From Myxocyprinus asiaticus (Eukaryota > Chordata > Actinopteri > Cypriniformes > Catostomidae), in contig NC_059393.1 of NCBI RefSeq assembly GCF_019703515.2, positions 15,115,001 to 15,179,000 of the forward strand: DNA of 64,000 nucleotides. Reading direction: 5' to 3'. Position numbers and translations under genes: made by a program. The notes under the pieces are model-generated. The model ran no database searches and had not been told where the DNA came from. It was given only the letters and a program-made list of their open reading frames with translations. This document shows positions 20,484 to 33,598 of this stretch, one piece after another; position 1 is the first letter of the stretch, and the number at the start of each line of letters is the position of its first letter.

Positions 20484-21250
20484 AAGGCCTGTGTATACTT
20501 TTAGACCCGACCGATGCCTTTCAAAGTATCCACAGTTTTCCTGAGCAACCACTGGGCGGCGCCATGATGATTCTAATTTATTGTTTTTTGTTTCTGGTCG
20601 TGACGCAATGTAAAACTACCCAAACGAGTGATCCGGAGAACAACCATTTTACTTTTTTTTTTTTTTTTTTTGGTAGTAAAAATTAATTTCAGGCACAACT
20701 AGTGCTGTTTTTGGCTGTCATAACAACTCAAAGTAGTTAGTGATATCAGCGTAATTAACCTCGGACCATCGCTTCATGTCATCTACACGCAGTTGAGGCA
20801 GTCTGTATGGCTACAGAGTCATCTCGACTCTGTAAAGTATGGAAACTATACAGCCACATCTTTTTTTGACAATTTTTACAATAGTAATACTTTAAACATT
20901 GCATTACCCGCTAAGAATATACCGATGCGAGTGAAAACACTGGAGACCGGAAATTGAAAAGTCAAATCGTGGAACACTTCCACATTTGGGAAAAGGGGAG
21001 AAAGGTGGATACTCTTTTGACCGCTAACGAATACGAACGCATTTAGCACATGTGTACTACGACTGCTTTGCGATACTCTTTTAGTATGTTCAACCGCAGG
21101 CATATGCCGATGAGGCACACAGACGAGGACTGTCCGTGTGTGGAAAAACTGGGCACGTGCGGACTGTGCTGATGACCACATTCGTGTCACGCATACTGTT
21201 CGCAAAGCGATCACCAACGCGGACAACCGGAGTATACTTTGGCCTTTAAT
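20484..21250. mobile_element. MITE family 5 (GGCC..GTATACTT ends), in the hsd11b1l 5' flank
   Basis: Left AAGGCCTGTGTATACTTTTA, right GAGTATACTTTGGCCTTTAA, inverted. A 116-codon minus-strand ORF inside has no recognisable domain and is regarded as chance. A related shorter copy is at 23450-23795, a fragment at 4370-4680. Confidence 0.7.
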
Positions 21251-21439
21251 GCCCGAGTATACTAGGTTTTTCTGCAGTTCGCACAGACTGTACCAATGAT
21301 GAAATTTTGCTTTACGTATAGGCCTACATAAACATTTTAGTATTGAAGCATATTTGGAAATTGGAACGCGACCTCGTTAAATCACAATGTTACCTTTAAC
21401 CACGACTATAGTAGGCCTAATCAAAAGGGAAATAAATTA

Positions 21440-22134
21440 AAGGAATATTCCGGGTCCAATACAACTCAAGCTCTGTTCACATTGTCAGCGATTTTGTCGC
21501 TAGATGTCACTAGTCTTAGTATTTCTTGTCGCTAGTAGGTGTTCCTACTGCTGTCATTCTAATGTTATTGGATGGCTGCACAACTGGCCATAGCTTTTGA
21601 AAATCTGATCACAGATGAGCTAGATTACCAGTAAAACAAATATTTCATTCTTATTTGACAAGGAATTTTTTATTATATCAGTGTATGTGGTTACAGACAA
21701 ATCATATAGAACAGTGAAATTGCTCCCAGAAACTTTAATTTCTTCTCTGTCTTGCCTGCACTCGACTCATTACTACAAAGGAGAGGGGTTGTGTAAGCTC
21801 CAGTGAACACCGTGTCCTATTGGTTGTCGCTCCTGAAAGTCGCTCCTCATTTGCATGAAGTTAAACTTTTTTCAACTTTGTCGTGTCGCTTGCCATGCCC
21901 ACATCTAATCGTCAGAGGTCGCTGTCGCTCTTGTCGCCGGAAGTTGCTAGCTCACATTGAAATATGAATGGGATTGTGTCACTTTGTCGCTGGAAGTCTC
22001 TGCATGTGTATATAGGGCTTTAGGCTCTTTCGACAGCATTTGTGGCATAACGTTGATTACCACAAAAAATTATTTCGACTCGTCGCTCTATTATAACGCG
22101 TTAGTCCGACTGTAATCGTTTCTGTCCTTTTTTT
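21440..22134. mobile_element. MITE family 1, copy d (left arm) split by another insertion
   Basis: Arm starts taaaggaatattccgggtcc at 21440, is interrupted at about 21471, and resumes at about 22023 with ttcgacagcatttgtggcat. The 0.55 kb insert begins tgttcacattgtcagcgatt and has short GCTCT flanks on both sides that look like a target duplication. Confidence 0.6.
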
Positions 22135-22166
22135 TTTTTTTGGCAAAAATCATACTAACAGACCTA

Positions 22167-23379
22167 CACTGGCAGCCAAAAGTTTGGAATAATGTACAGA
22201 TTTTGCTTATATGGAAAGAAATTGGTACGTTTATTCACTAAAGTGGAATTCAACTGATCACAATGTATAGTCAGGACATTAATAATATGAAAAATTACTA
22301 AAACAATTTGAAAAAACTACTTAAACTACTTCAAAGAGATCTCATTAAAAAATCCTCCACATGCAGCAATGACAGCTTTGCAGATCCTTTGCATTCTAGC
22401 TGTCAGTTTGTCCAGATACTCAGGTGACATTTCACCCCACACTTCCTGTAGCACTTGCCATAGATGTGGCTGTCTTGTTGGGCACTTCTCACGCACCTTA
22501 CAGTCTAGCTGATCCCACAAAAGCTCAATGGGGTTAAGATCCATAACACTCTTTTCCAATTATCTGTTGTCCAATGTCTGTGTTTCTTTGCCCACTCCAA
22601 CCTTTTCTTTTTGATTTTCTGTTTCAAAAGTGGCTTTTTCTTTGCAATTCTTCCCATAAGGCCTGCACCCCTGAGTCTTCTCTTTACTGTTGTACATGAA
22701 ACTGGTGTTGAGCGGGTAGAATTCAATGAAGCTGTCAGCTGAGGACATGTGAGGCGTCTATTTCTCAAACTAGAGACTCTGATGTACTTATCCTCTTGTT
22801 TAGTTGTACATCTGGTCTTCCACATCTCTTTCTGTCCTTGTTAGAGCCAGTTGTCCTTTCTCTTTGAAGACTGTAATGTATACCTTTGTATGAAATCTTC
22901 AGTTTTTTGGCAGTTTCAAGCATTGTATAGTCTTCATTCCTCAAAACAATGATTGACTGACGAGTTTCTAGAGAATGCTGTTTCTTTTTTGCTATTTTTG
23001 ATCTAATACATGCCAGTCTATTGCATACTGTGGCAACTCAAAAACAAAAACAAAGATAATGTTAAGCTTCATTTAACGAACCAAATAGCTTTCAGCTGTG
23101 TTTGATATAATGGCAAGTGATTTTCTAGTACCAAATGATCAATTTAGCATGATTACTCAAGCATAAGGTGTTGGAGTGATGGCTGCTGGAAATGGGGCCT
23201 GTCTAGATTTGATCAAAAATGACTTTTTTAAAATAGTGATGGTGCTGTTTTCTTTTTACATCAGTAATGTCCTGACTATACTTTGTGATCAGTTGAATGC
23301 CACTTTGGTGAATTAAAGTACCAATTTCCTTCCAAAACAGCAAAATCTGTACATTATTCCAAACTTTTGGCCACCAGTG
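22167..23379 (-). mobile_element. Tc1-like deletion derivative (1.2 kb)
   Basis: Flanked by TA; inverted ends CACTGGCAGCCAAAAGTTTG and its complement. Minus-strand transposase pieces: N-terminal part at 22825-22560 ending WKRVLW, joined directly to MDLNPIELLWDQL (22559-22326). The catalytic core between the first Asp and the Glu is deleted, so it can only move in trans. Confidence 0.85.
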
Positions 23380-23449
23380 TAGATAAAGTGACTGTAGATC
23401 GGTTCTATTGAGCATATATATACATCAGTTGGTCCACAATAGGCCTCGG

Positions 23450-23795
23450 CATTAAGGCCCGGGTATACTTAGTTTTTGCGTGTTCCGGATCACCTCGCAC
23501 CTGGTCAGCTGCGTTGCCTTTGTGAGTATACTCTTCTGACCGCGAGTTAATACAAACATGTTTGACGCATGCCCACTACAACTTCTTTGCCATACTCTTT
23601 TAATAGAGTCAATGGCCGGTGCATGCACCAACGATGCGCACAGATGATGACCGTGTCCGCAAGTCAAGAAAATCTGGCAGGCGCACAGTCAGGCCGTGTG
23701 AACTGGATTATGCCGGAATTTACGTCACGCATACTGTGCGGAGCGATCAGCAACGCAGACGCACCAAGTAGGCTATACTTTGGCCTGTATGCTCC
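23450..23795. mobile_element. MITE family 5, short copy
   Basis: Left AAGGCCCGGGTATACTTAGT and right GGCTATACTTTGGCCTGTAT. Immediately follows the Tc1 derivative. Confidence 0.65.
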
Positions 23796-23828
23796 AAGAA
23801 ACAGAGGTGCTCCTTTTCTTAAAAAAAA

Positions 23829-23898
<70 letters not shown>
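23829..23898. repeat. (CT)n(TA)n microsatellite
   Basis: Nearly perfect CT repeat followed by TA repeat at the end of the MITE family 5 copy. Confidence 0.9.
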
Positions 23899-24518
23899 AA
23901 CAACTATTAAAAACAGATTTTCATGATATTGCATGGACTATTTTTACAAATTCCATCATAAAATATAATAAAACAGCTTAAAAAATGCATACTATGGCCA
24001 AGGTTAGCACACTAGCATTAGCATTAACGCCATGGATGTATTATGTAAGCATTACAAATTACACATTATCTACTGCATATTTCTTACTTTCAATTATCAT
24101 CTAGTGGTTATAACAGCTTCTTTTACTGATCTCATGTGGATTCCATTCAGAGAATGAGGCAGAAAGTATGATTTTTATTGAATATGCAGCCTGAAGCAAA
24201 TGACAGGTAGGAACTGTTTCAAGGATTCAGTCAATCAAATACCAGTGATCGTAAGGAAAATAGACAAACCATATATTTTCTTAATTGTCTATTTATTCAC
24301 AACATTTCTCCTCAGTCTAAATGTTATTAATACATTTTACACAGAGATTATAAGGATGAAAGTGATGCAAAGCAGAGCTTGTATAGTTAGAAAATTCCAG
24401 GATCAAGTAGCGTCATCTTCTGCCTTCGGACATCACTACAAGAACAACAGACAACATACAAGTTTTTCTTTCTGCTCAGTAGGTATGCATTAAGATTGTG
24501 AATCCCTAAAAACAAAGA

Positions 24519-25478
24519 TTTAAAGCTACACTATGTAACTTTATTTTGTTAAGAAATTACAAAATGTTAGTTATGAGAGAGTTCAACAAAAATACATCTT
24601 CCAAACCATGTATTTACTTTACCCAAATACACTTTGATAAACTTATAGTAATGATTTATATTTTAGAGATGTTGGGACGGATTTCGCGGGAAATTGCATA
24701 CATGCATCATTCGCCCGTGCGTGTTCACTTCTTAATCGTACACAGAGAAAATAAGCTCCGGCTACTCTAGTGCCTGTGTGGGAGTAGCTGAAGCTGAAAG
24801 TTTGTTGTCACAACGAACAAGAAAAATTTACCATGGATTATTCAAAACGGCAAACCTCCGGGGAATCACCGGTTGTAAAATCATAGAAACCCCAAACAGA
24901 GCAGAGTCTACAAGCAAAATCCATAATAAAACCCGATTTTTCTTTATAATGGCAATCATTTATATAAATAAATCCTTTAGTCCTAGGCTTGCCAAGGACA
25001 TGTGAGTCTTGAAATGATGTTGACCACTGGTTGATAACAATGACAATCTATAAATTAATTACTACCATAGTCTATTTGGCCAGAATATCCTGCCGTTATA
25101 AAAACTTCACAACGTTTGACCTTATCAGACTAGCAATTGTTATGTCTAATGTTAATGAATGTTGCCTAGCTTTTGTAATGTCATTTATTAAACATGAATG
25201 TTTCCAATAGGTCAAAACAACAGCATAAGATATGGCACTTACCTGCTCATATGACATGTTTTCAGATATCCATCTTTTCCTTTCTTTCGTTATTTATTTG
25301 TCCATTCGCTCTGATAAGATGTTCTGTATTCATGTGTACGCCGGTGCCTTGAACCACATTCATCCGCGCAGAGGAGCAGAGCCGAAGCACAACCAAAACA
25401 ATGTTCTTCCGCAAGACGCATGCAGTTTTATTTTTTAACCACTAGAGGGCCAAAAGTTACATAGTGTAGCTTTAAAGT
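24519..25478. mobile_element. MITE family 6 (AAGCTACACTATGTAACTTT ends)
   Basis: About 0.96 kb with inverted ends TTTAAAGCTACACTATGTAA and its complement. The interior has no convincing coding sequence. Family resemblance to 48969-49351. Confidence 0.7.
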
Positions 25479-25499
25479 AAAAAAAGAACTTAAATATTG

Positions 25500-25775
25500 A
25501 TCTGTTTCTCACCCACACCTATCATATCACTTCTGAAGACATGAATTAAACCACTGGAGTTGTATGTATTGCTTCTATGCTGCCTTTATATGCTTATTGG
25601 AGCTTCAAAGATCTGGTCACCATTCAGTTGCATTGTATGAACCGACAAAACTGAAATATTCTACAAAAAATCTTTGTTTGTGTTCAGCAGAAGAAAGAAT
25701 GTCACATTCTGGGATGGCGTGAGGGTGAGTAAATGATGAGAGAATTTTAATTTTTGGGTGAACTGTACCTTTAAA
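25500..25775. mobile_element. MITE family 2, solo right half
   Basis: Carries gagggtgagtaaatgatgag and ends gggtgaactgtacctttaaa, the reverse of the 27233 start. Located just upstream of micos13. Confidence 0.7.
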
Positions 25776-25927
25776 TCACAATTCTATTTTACTGTATATT
25801 AAGACTGATTAATAAGGAAATCAATTAAATTAATTAAAATAATAAAAGATTATAAATTTTCTTAAATCATACAATACATTATTTATGCATAAAAATAACA
25901 AACTTCTTATTTTCAGCAAGTGCCTTT

Positions 25928-26032
25928 ATGTCGAATGTGCGGATAGCGAAACTAACTTTATTCATACTGGCTCTTTCTGCGGGTGCAAATGCCCTTGTCA
26001 GTGGAGCTAGCTTTCTAGACAGACTAGAATAA
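25928..26032 (+). CDS. Small hydrophobic ORF just upstream of micos13 (34 residues), possible uORF
   Basis: ATG to TAA encodes 34 residues with a central stretch LTLFILALSAGANALV that looks like a membrane segment or signal peptide. It ends 76 bases before the micos13 ATG and is in a different frame. An intron-acceptor-like TTTTCAG lies just upstream. It could be a translated uORF in a micos13 leader, or chance. I do not recognise the product. Opposite it, the minus strand is also open for 63 codons (25879-26070), which weakens the case. Confidence 0.2.
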   Translation: MSNVRIAKLTLFILALSAGANALVSGASFLDRLE

Positions 26033-26108
26033 CTAGTGAAGAGTGTTGTGTTCTGGACATTTTCTTCCATAAGTTCGTACTATATAACATATTATTGATT
26101 TTGAGACC

Positions 26109-28460
26109 ATGGCTGCCAAGATTTTTTCTCTAGTCAAGTAAGTGTCTTTGCATGGCAGCAAATGGCGCTAATTTGCAGGTAGCTCACGTGTGTTATCAAC
26201 AGTGTGGTTATGTTTAATTTTAGAGACATTGATTGTCAAATTGTGTGCATTGTTGTATTTTATATTAATAGTAATTATTATATATATATATATATATATA
26301 TATTCGACCCGCATGTCTTTGAATAGCTGCCTGCATTCACATTTTAGAAAAGGGATTGCTAGCATGTTAATTACAATGTAAATAAACTTGAACAACATAA
26401 ACCTTAAACACTGGATTTCCATTTCGGATCTTCAGTCTGCTGATTTCTATTAAATTAGCGTTTGGTTGGTGTCATGCTAACCCAGTATCTTTGCAAGCAT
26501 CTCCATTGTTTTTCTCAGTGAGATCATGTGTCACTTTGTGCAGTTCAGGTTTTAAATCAACAATTCTTCTGTAATATGTATACTAGATCCCAAACCTAAT
26601 AGATCTAATTGCTTTTAACTAAGAAGGCCAATTATTGATAACCTGGCTAATCTTTAGTCAGCTGTGACTCACCATATAGACCTAACTTTGACCTTAGTAC
26701 TAACAGACCTGTCTAAAATAAGATGTGTTTATGCATGTTTCAGGTTTGCCACTAAAGTGACCATTGCAGGAGGAGCCCTTTATGTGGCGTATGATTCAAG
26801 ACTGCTTGGAGGTAGCGAGGAGGGGTCTGTCGCCTTGGGCAGAGCTAAAGCCGCGATCCCCCCTGCTGTCAATGAGTGGATGAAGTACTTTGGCTTTAAG
26901 GTAAAACACATCTGATTAGTATGGTACTGTATTTTTCATGCTTTGTGTTAATAATGCTTTGTTTATTTTCAGAGTATAGGCAATGAAATTGTATCGGCTA
27001 TATCTCAGATATATTGGCAATACATCGACTAGCCCACTTTCCAGTCATTGGTATTGCCATCAGATTGAAAAACCCATATTGGTCGACCACTTGCCTTGAG
27101 AGGCTGATGTATTACTTTTTGAGATACATTATTAAACAATAACCTCTAGATGGAGAATTATTTTATAAACCATCATGAGATTTTATGAGCTTCAACATAA
27201 TTTACCTGATATTTTCTTGTTTAGATCAGCCATTAAAGGGATAGTTCACCCAAAAAAGAAAATTCTCTCATCATTTACTCACCCTCACGCCATCCCAGAT
27301 GTGTATGGCTTTCTTCTGCAGAACACAAATGAAGATTTTTAGAAGAATATCTCAGCTCTGTAGGTCCATACAATGCAAGTGAATGGTGAACAAAACTTTG
27401 AAGCTCCAAAAAGCACATAAAGGCGGCATAAAAGTAATCCATACGACTTCAATGGTTTAATCAATGTCTTCAGAAGCGTTCTAATCGGTTTTGGGTGAGA
27501 ATCTAGGCGCAATCATGATTTAAAGCTCAATCACACTTCCTAGTTCTTGAGGCATGAGCTGAGTGCTAGATGGCGCAAGGAAGTGTAATCGAGCTTGAAA
27601 TCATGATTGCCAAGGAGACTGCTGTCAACATTTATACTGAAAAAGGAGTTCTTTTTTGGTCTGTTCTCACCCACACCTATTTTATCGTTTCTGAAGACAT
27701 TGATTAAACCACTGAAGTCGTATGGATTACTTTTATGCTACCTTTATTTGCTTTTTGGAGCTTCAAAGTTCTGGTCACCATTTACTTGCATTGTATGGAC
27801 TTACAGAGCTGAGATATATAGTCTAAAGGAAACAGTTCAGTGGATGACATCCATGCAAAGTAGTGAAACTAACTTTTATAATCCTGAATTTTTAAATGGT
27901 TTAATTGAATCTGAATGTAGCTCCAGTGACTGCAGATGCAGCTCTTACATCAGATGTTTTTTGTTTTTTTTTAAGTATAATGGGATTTAAAGATATAGCA
28001 CAGAAGTCATCTTACTGTCATCTCTAACTGAATTTCACCCGACATTCATTTACAAAGGTGTGAAACCACTGAGGGAAAAGAAAATGTGTATTTTCATAAT
28101 GAGTACATAATGCTAACCAGAACACTTCTCATGGTGGCTTTTGAGACTCAATGATTTTTTCTGTGTTTTTCAAGTCACATTGCTGTTGTTGTTGTTTTTA
28201 TGAAATATTTCAGCTTCCAGCCACACCCAAAATAGAGTTCTCCCCACTGGATGCATGGAACTCCGGTAAATATAGTTAATTTGGTGGAAAATGTTCTACA
28301 TTACATAATACATTTTAGCCACATAACCAGAAGTCTTACAATATCTAAATTTTCTCTCTCAGGGGTCCAAAAGTCTATCCACACCTTATCAGTTGCTCCG
28401 TCCACAATGACTGACTACACCAAGCAAAGCCTGCAATACCTGAAAGATCTCTCAAAATGA
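26109..28460 (+). CDS. micos13: MICOS complex subunit MIC13 (QIL1), complete four-exon gene
   Basis: MIC13 bridges the two MICOS subcomplexes and is needed for crista junctions in the inner mitochondrial membrane (family knowledge). Coding exons: 26109-26137, 26744-26900, 28214-28265, 28363-28460; all introns are GT..AG and phases join, giving 111 residues and TGA. The protein starts MAAKIFSLVKF, then a Gly-rich membrane segment (VTIAGGALYVAYDS, residues 14-27), a conserved PPAV..W turn near 50, and the AWNSGV motif near 80, followed by a helical C-terminal part ending KDLSK. Human MIC13 is of similar size. Intron 2 holds a MITE (27233-27830). Divergently placed from hsd11b1l, about 6 kb away, which matches the human 19p13.3 arrangement and supports the identification. 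Confidence 0.93.
27233..27830. mobile_element. MITE family 2 in micos13 intron 2
   Basis: Starts TTAAAGGGATAGTTCACCCA; arms mirrored around 27600 (gaagctccaaaaagc / gctttttggagcttcaa). Right end lost. A half copy in reverse is at 25500-25775. Confidence 0.75.
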
Positions 28461-28886
28461 GCATTTAATGCATAACAGTTTGCATAAGATACAATCGACA
28501 TAAAACTTCTCATGATGCAATGGCTGAGAAGGCTGATACACTTCAGGAATCTCCAAGCATAAGTTTGTCTCCCCATGTATTTATAAGTTACTGATGGAAT
28601 TCCATTTATACAGAGAAACAGAAATGGAAGTCTGTTGAATTCACAATATGAAGATATTTCAATAATACCAACATTCACACCAAACTTCATTTACACTCTG
28701 CCTTGTGGGGTTAAAGTAACAGAAATATACCTTTAGTGAAGCTCTGAGATGAGTCCTAATTTGAAGATAGTAATGTAAACATGTTCTATATGTATATTGT
28801 TATTTCAGCTTTTTTATTTATGTGGAAAATCTCTTCGTCCTAGACATGTCCATCCAAACCCATCTAACATTCATCTTTTATACAGG

Positions 28887-28892
28887 AATAAA
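28887..28892 (+). terminator. Likely polyadenylation signal of micos13
   Basis: AATAAA about 430 bases after the micos13 stop. The interval 28461-28886 has no recognisable repeat and reads as 3' UTR. Confidence 0.55.
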
Positions 28893-28999
28893 CTGATCCC
28901 AAATAAGTTTTGTATAGTTTGTATAACTAATCCCATGGTGCTTTGTCTAATGTAAAATTAGTGTTGTCAATTATTTTGAGGATTTTCTTTAGCTTTATA

Positions 29000-29596
29000 T
29001 ATATTAGAGCCCGTCTGAAATGGGATTATTTTATTTATTTTTTGACCGATACCGATTTTAGAGAGGGAAAATTCACGATTACCGATATGGTGTCCGATAT
29101 AGTTAATTTTTGAGCTGGAATGAAAACAGACCTTTTCTATGTGGATTTGCACCGATATGACTATGCAAAGGTACTCAGAAGGCTGCTTTCTTAAATATTT
29201 TTATCAAAGAATATTTGACATTATATTATACATTGTCAACAAATTCTAGAAATGAAAACTGAGAAAGAATAAATAAAAATACAATAAATAGCTTAAAAAA
29301 CATCAGTACTGTATGTTCAGTATCTGGCAGTTGCTGATCATTTAAAGAATAAATTAAAATTATAGTTAAATAAAAGTCAGTATAGTATCAGTCAATGGCT
29401 GACCATTTAAATAAAGAATAAAAATAAACTACGTTATGACACCAACTCTAAATCACCCCAAGCATTGTTTTCTGCATTATATATTCCAAAATTCCATTTA
29501 ATATCTGTGCATATTGGAAAACATATATGCCGATACTGATATATCTGTGAAAGGCTAATATCGGCCAACCGATAAATCGGTCGGGCACTAATATAT
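29000..29596. mobile_element. MITE with AGAGCCCG / CGGGCACT ends
   Basis: Left TATATTAGAGCCCGTCTG followed by ccgataccgat; right aaccgataaatcggtcgggc. About 0.6 kb, AT-rich interior, just after the micos13 3' UTR. Confidence 0.65.
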
Positions 29597-29627
29597 ATAT
29601 ATATACATACACACACGTATATATACA

Positions 29628-30066
29628 CATGTTGTGTAGGTCCCCTGCGTGCCTCCAAAACAATGCCAACCTGCATCTCAGAATAGATTCTGAGATGCTA
29701 TTCTTCTCACCACAATTGTACAGAGCGGTTATCTGAGTTACCGTTGACTTTGGCCAGACTGGTTCAAACTGACATTCTCTGTTGACCTCTCTCATCAACA
29801 AGGTATTTCCATCCACAGAACTGCCACTCACTGGATGTTTTTGGCACCATTCAGAGTAAATTCTAGAGACTGTTATGCGTGAAAATCCCAGGAGATCAGC
29901 AGTTACAGAAATACTCAAACCAGCCCATCTGGCACCAACAATCATACCACGGTCCAAATCACTGAGATCACATTTTCTCCCCATTCTGATGGTTGATGTG
30001 AACATTAACTGAAGCTCCTGACCCATATCTGCTTGATTTTATGCACAGCACTGCTGCCACACGATT
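29628..30066 (-). mobile_element. Tc1-like fragment, left arm of an inverted pair
   Basis: Minus-strand reading gives MGRKCDLSDLDRGMIVGARW and a helix-turn-helix ISVTADLLGFSRITVSRIYS, i.e. a Tc1 transposase N-terminus. The 3' end is cut at the adjacent TA/CA repeat. Confidence 0.75.
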
Positions 30067-30413
30067 GACTGATTAGATAATCGCAGGGATGATTGTTGGT
30101 GCCAGGCGGGCTGGTTTCAGTATTTCTGTAACTATTGATCTCCTGGGATTTTCATACACAACAGTCTCTATAATTTACTCTGAAATGTGCCAAAAACAAA
30201 AAACATACAGTGTGCAGCCTTGTTGATGAGAGAGGTCAATAGAGATAGGCCAGACTGTTTAGATCTGACAAAGTCTACAGTAACTCAGATAACCGCTCTG
30301 TACAATTGTGGTGAGAAAAACAGCGTCTCAGTGCTGTTCTGAGATGCGAGTTGGCGTTGTTTTGGCAGAACGAGGGAGACCTACGCAATATTAGGCAGGT
30401 GGTTTTAATGTTG
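30067..30413 (+). mobile_element. Tc1-like fragment, right arm of an inverted pair
   Basis: Same family as 29628-30066 in the opposite orientation, starting within the HTH-coding part and reaching the right terminal repeat (ggttttaatgttgtggctga). Together they form a head-to-head palindrome with about 0.33 kb arms. Confidence 0.75.
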
Positions 30414-30423
30414 TGGCTGATCT

Positions 30424-32307
<1,884 letters not shown>

Positions 32308-32329
32308 TATATATATACACAAAATAACA

Positions 32330-32545
32330 TTTTGGGGAGCCTTACACAAGCTTCTCACAATATGTTGCTGGAATTTTGGCCCATTCCTCCAGACAGAACT
32401 GGTGTAACCGAGTCAGGTTTGTAGGTCTCCTTGCTCGCACATGCTTTTTCAGTTCTGCCCACACATTTTCTGTTGGACTGAGGTCAGGTCTTTGTGATGG
32501 CCGCTCTTATACCTTGACTTTGTTGTCCTTAAGCCATTTTGCATA
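32330..32545 (-). mobile_element. Sleeping Beauty-type transposase C-terminal fragment
   Basis: Minus-strand sequence corresponds to the [10 protein letters not shown]...DLTSVQQKMCGQN to [11 protein letters not shown] part of the 12312 element, cut at a microsatellite on the right. Confidence 0.65.
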
Positions 32546-32549
32546 CAGT

Positions 32550-32559
32550 ATGTGTGTGC

Positions 32560-32629
<70 letters not shown>
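32550..32629. repeat. Palindromic (TG)n(TA)n(CA)n microsatellite
   Basis: TG, TA and CA blocks in mirror arrangement, self-complementary. A second one is at 33538-33600. Confidence 0.93.
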
Positions 32630-32631
<2 letters not shown>

Positions 32632-32992
32632 CCAGTCAAAAGTTTTGAAACACTTGACTGAAATGTTTCTCATGATCTTAAAAATCTTTTGATTTGAAGG
32701 CGTATGCTTAAATGTTTGAAATTAGTTTTGTAGACAAAAATATAATTGTGCCACCATATTAATTTATTTCATTATAAAATTAATATTTAATATAAAAAAA
32801 AAAGTTTTGAAATTGATGACTTGGACCAAATAATAAAGAAAAGCAGCCAATAAGTGCCCAACATTGATGGGGCTCCTTTAATACTGTTTAAAAAGCACCC
32901 CAGGGTGATACCTCAAGAAGTTGGTTGAGAAAATGTGAAAAATAATAAATTATAATAAACAATGAGTGTTTCAAAACTTTTGACTGGTAGTG
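32627..32992. mobile_element. Tc1-type MITE a
   Basis: About 366 bases, ends CACTTCCAGTCAAAAGTTTT and AAAACTTTTGACTGGTAGTG, TA flanked on the right. No coding sequence. Confidence 0.75.
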
Positions 32993-32998
32993 TATATA

Positions 32999-33537
32999 CA
33001 CTACCATTCAAAAGTTTAGGGTCACTTATTCATTAATTTTTTTTTATTTATTTATTTATTTTTTTCACATTTAAGAATAATAGTATAGTCATCACAACTA
33101 TGGAATAATAGAAATGGAAATATGGGAATTATATTGTGACAAAAAAAATCCAAAATAAATCAAAACTATGTTATATTTTAGCATCTTCAAAGTGGCCACA
33201 CTTTGCCTAGAATTTTCAGAAATGTACTCTTGGCATTTTCTCTTGAGGTATCACCCTGGGAACAGTATTGTAGGAGTTCCCTTCTATATGCTGGGTGCTT
33301 AGTGGCTGCTTTTCTTAATTATTCGGTCCAAGTCATCCATTTCAAAAACTTTTTTTTTATTATTATTATTTTTTTTTAAAATAAAATTTTAGTTTTGTAA
33401 TTAAATAAATATGTTGGCACAATTATATTTTTGTGTACAAAACTAAATTGAAACATTTAAGCATACGGTTTCAGATCAAAAGAGTTTTTCAGTTTTTAAA
33501 AGACATTTCAGGCAAGTGACCCCAAGCTTTTGAAAGG

Positions 33538-33542
<5 letters not shown>
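32999..33542. mobile_element. Tc1-type MITE b
   Basis: About 544 bases, ends CACTACCATTCAAAAGTTTA and the complement near 33520-33542. Shares the sub-terminal TTCAAAAGTTT with MITE a and follows it after six bases. Confidence 0.75.
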
Positions 33543-33592
<50 letters not shown>

Positions 33593-33598
33593 CACACA

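Noticed and set aside
20876..21226. 116-codon minus-strand ORF.
   Set aside because: Lies wholly within a MITE bounded by inverted ends; composition shows no protein domain.
27607..27990. 127-codon plus-strand ORF in micos13 intron 2.
   Set aside because: Its first half is the right arm of MITE family 2 and no acceptor or donor ties it to micos13.
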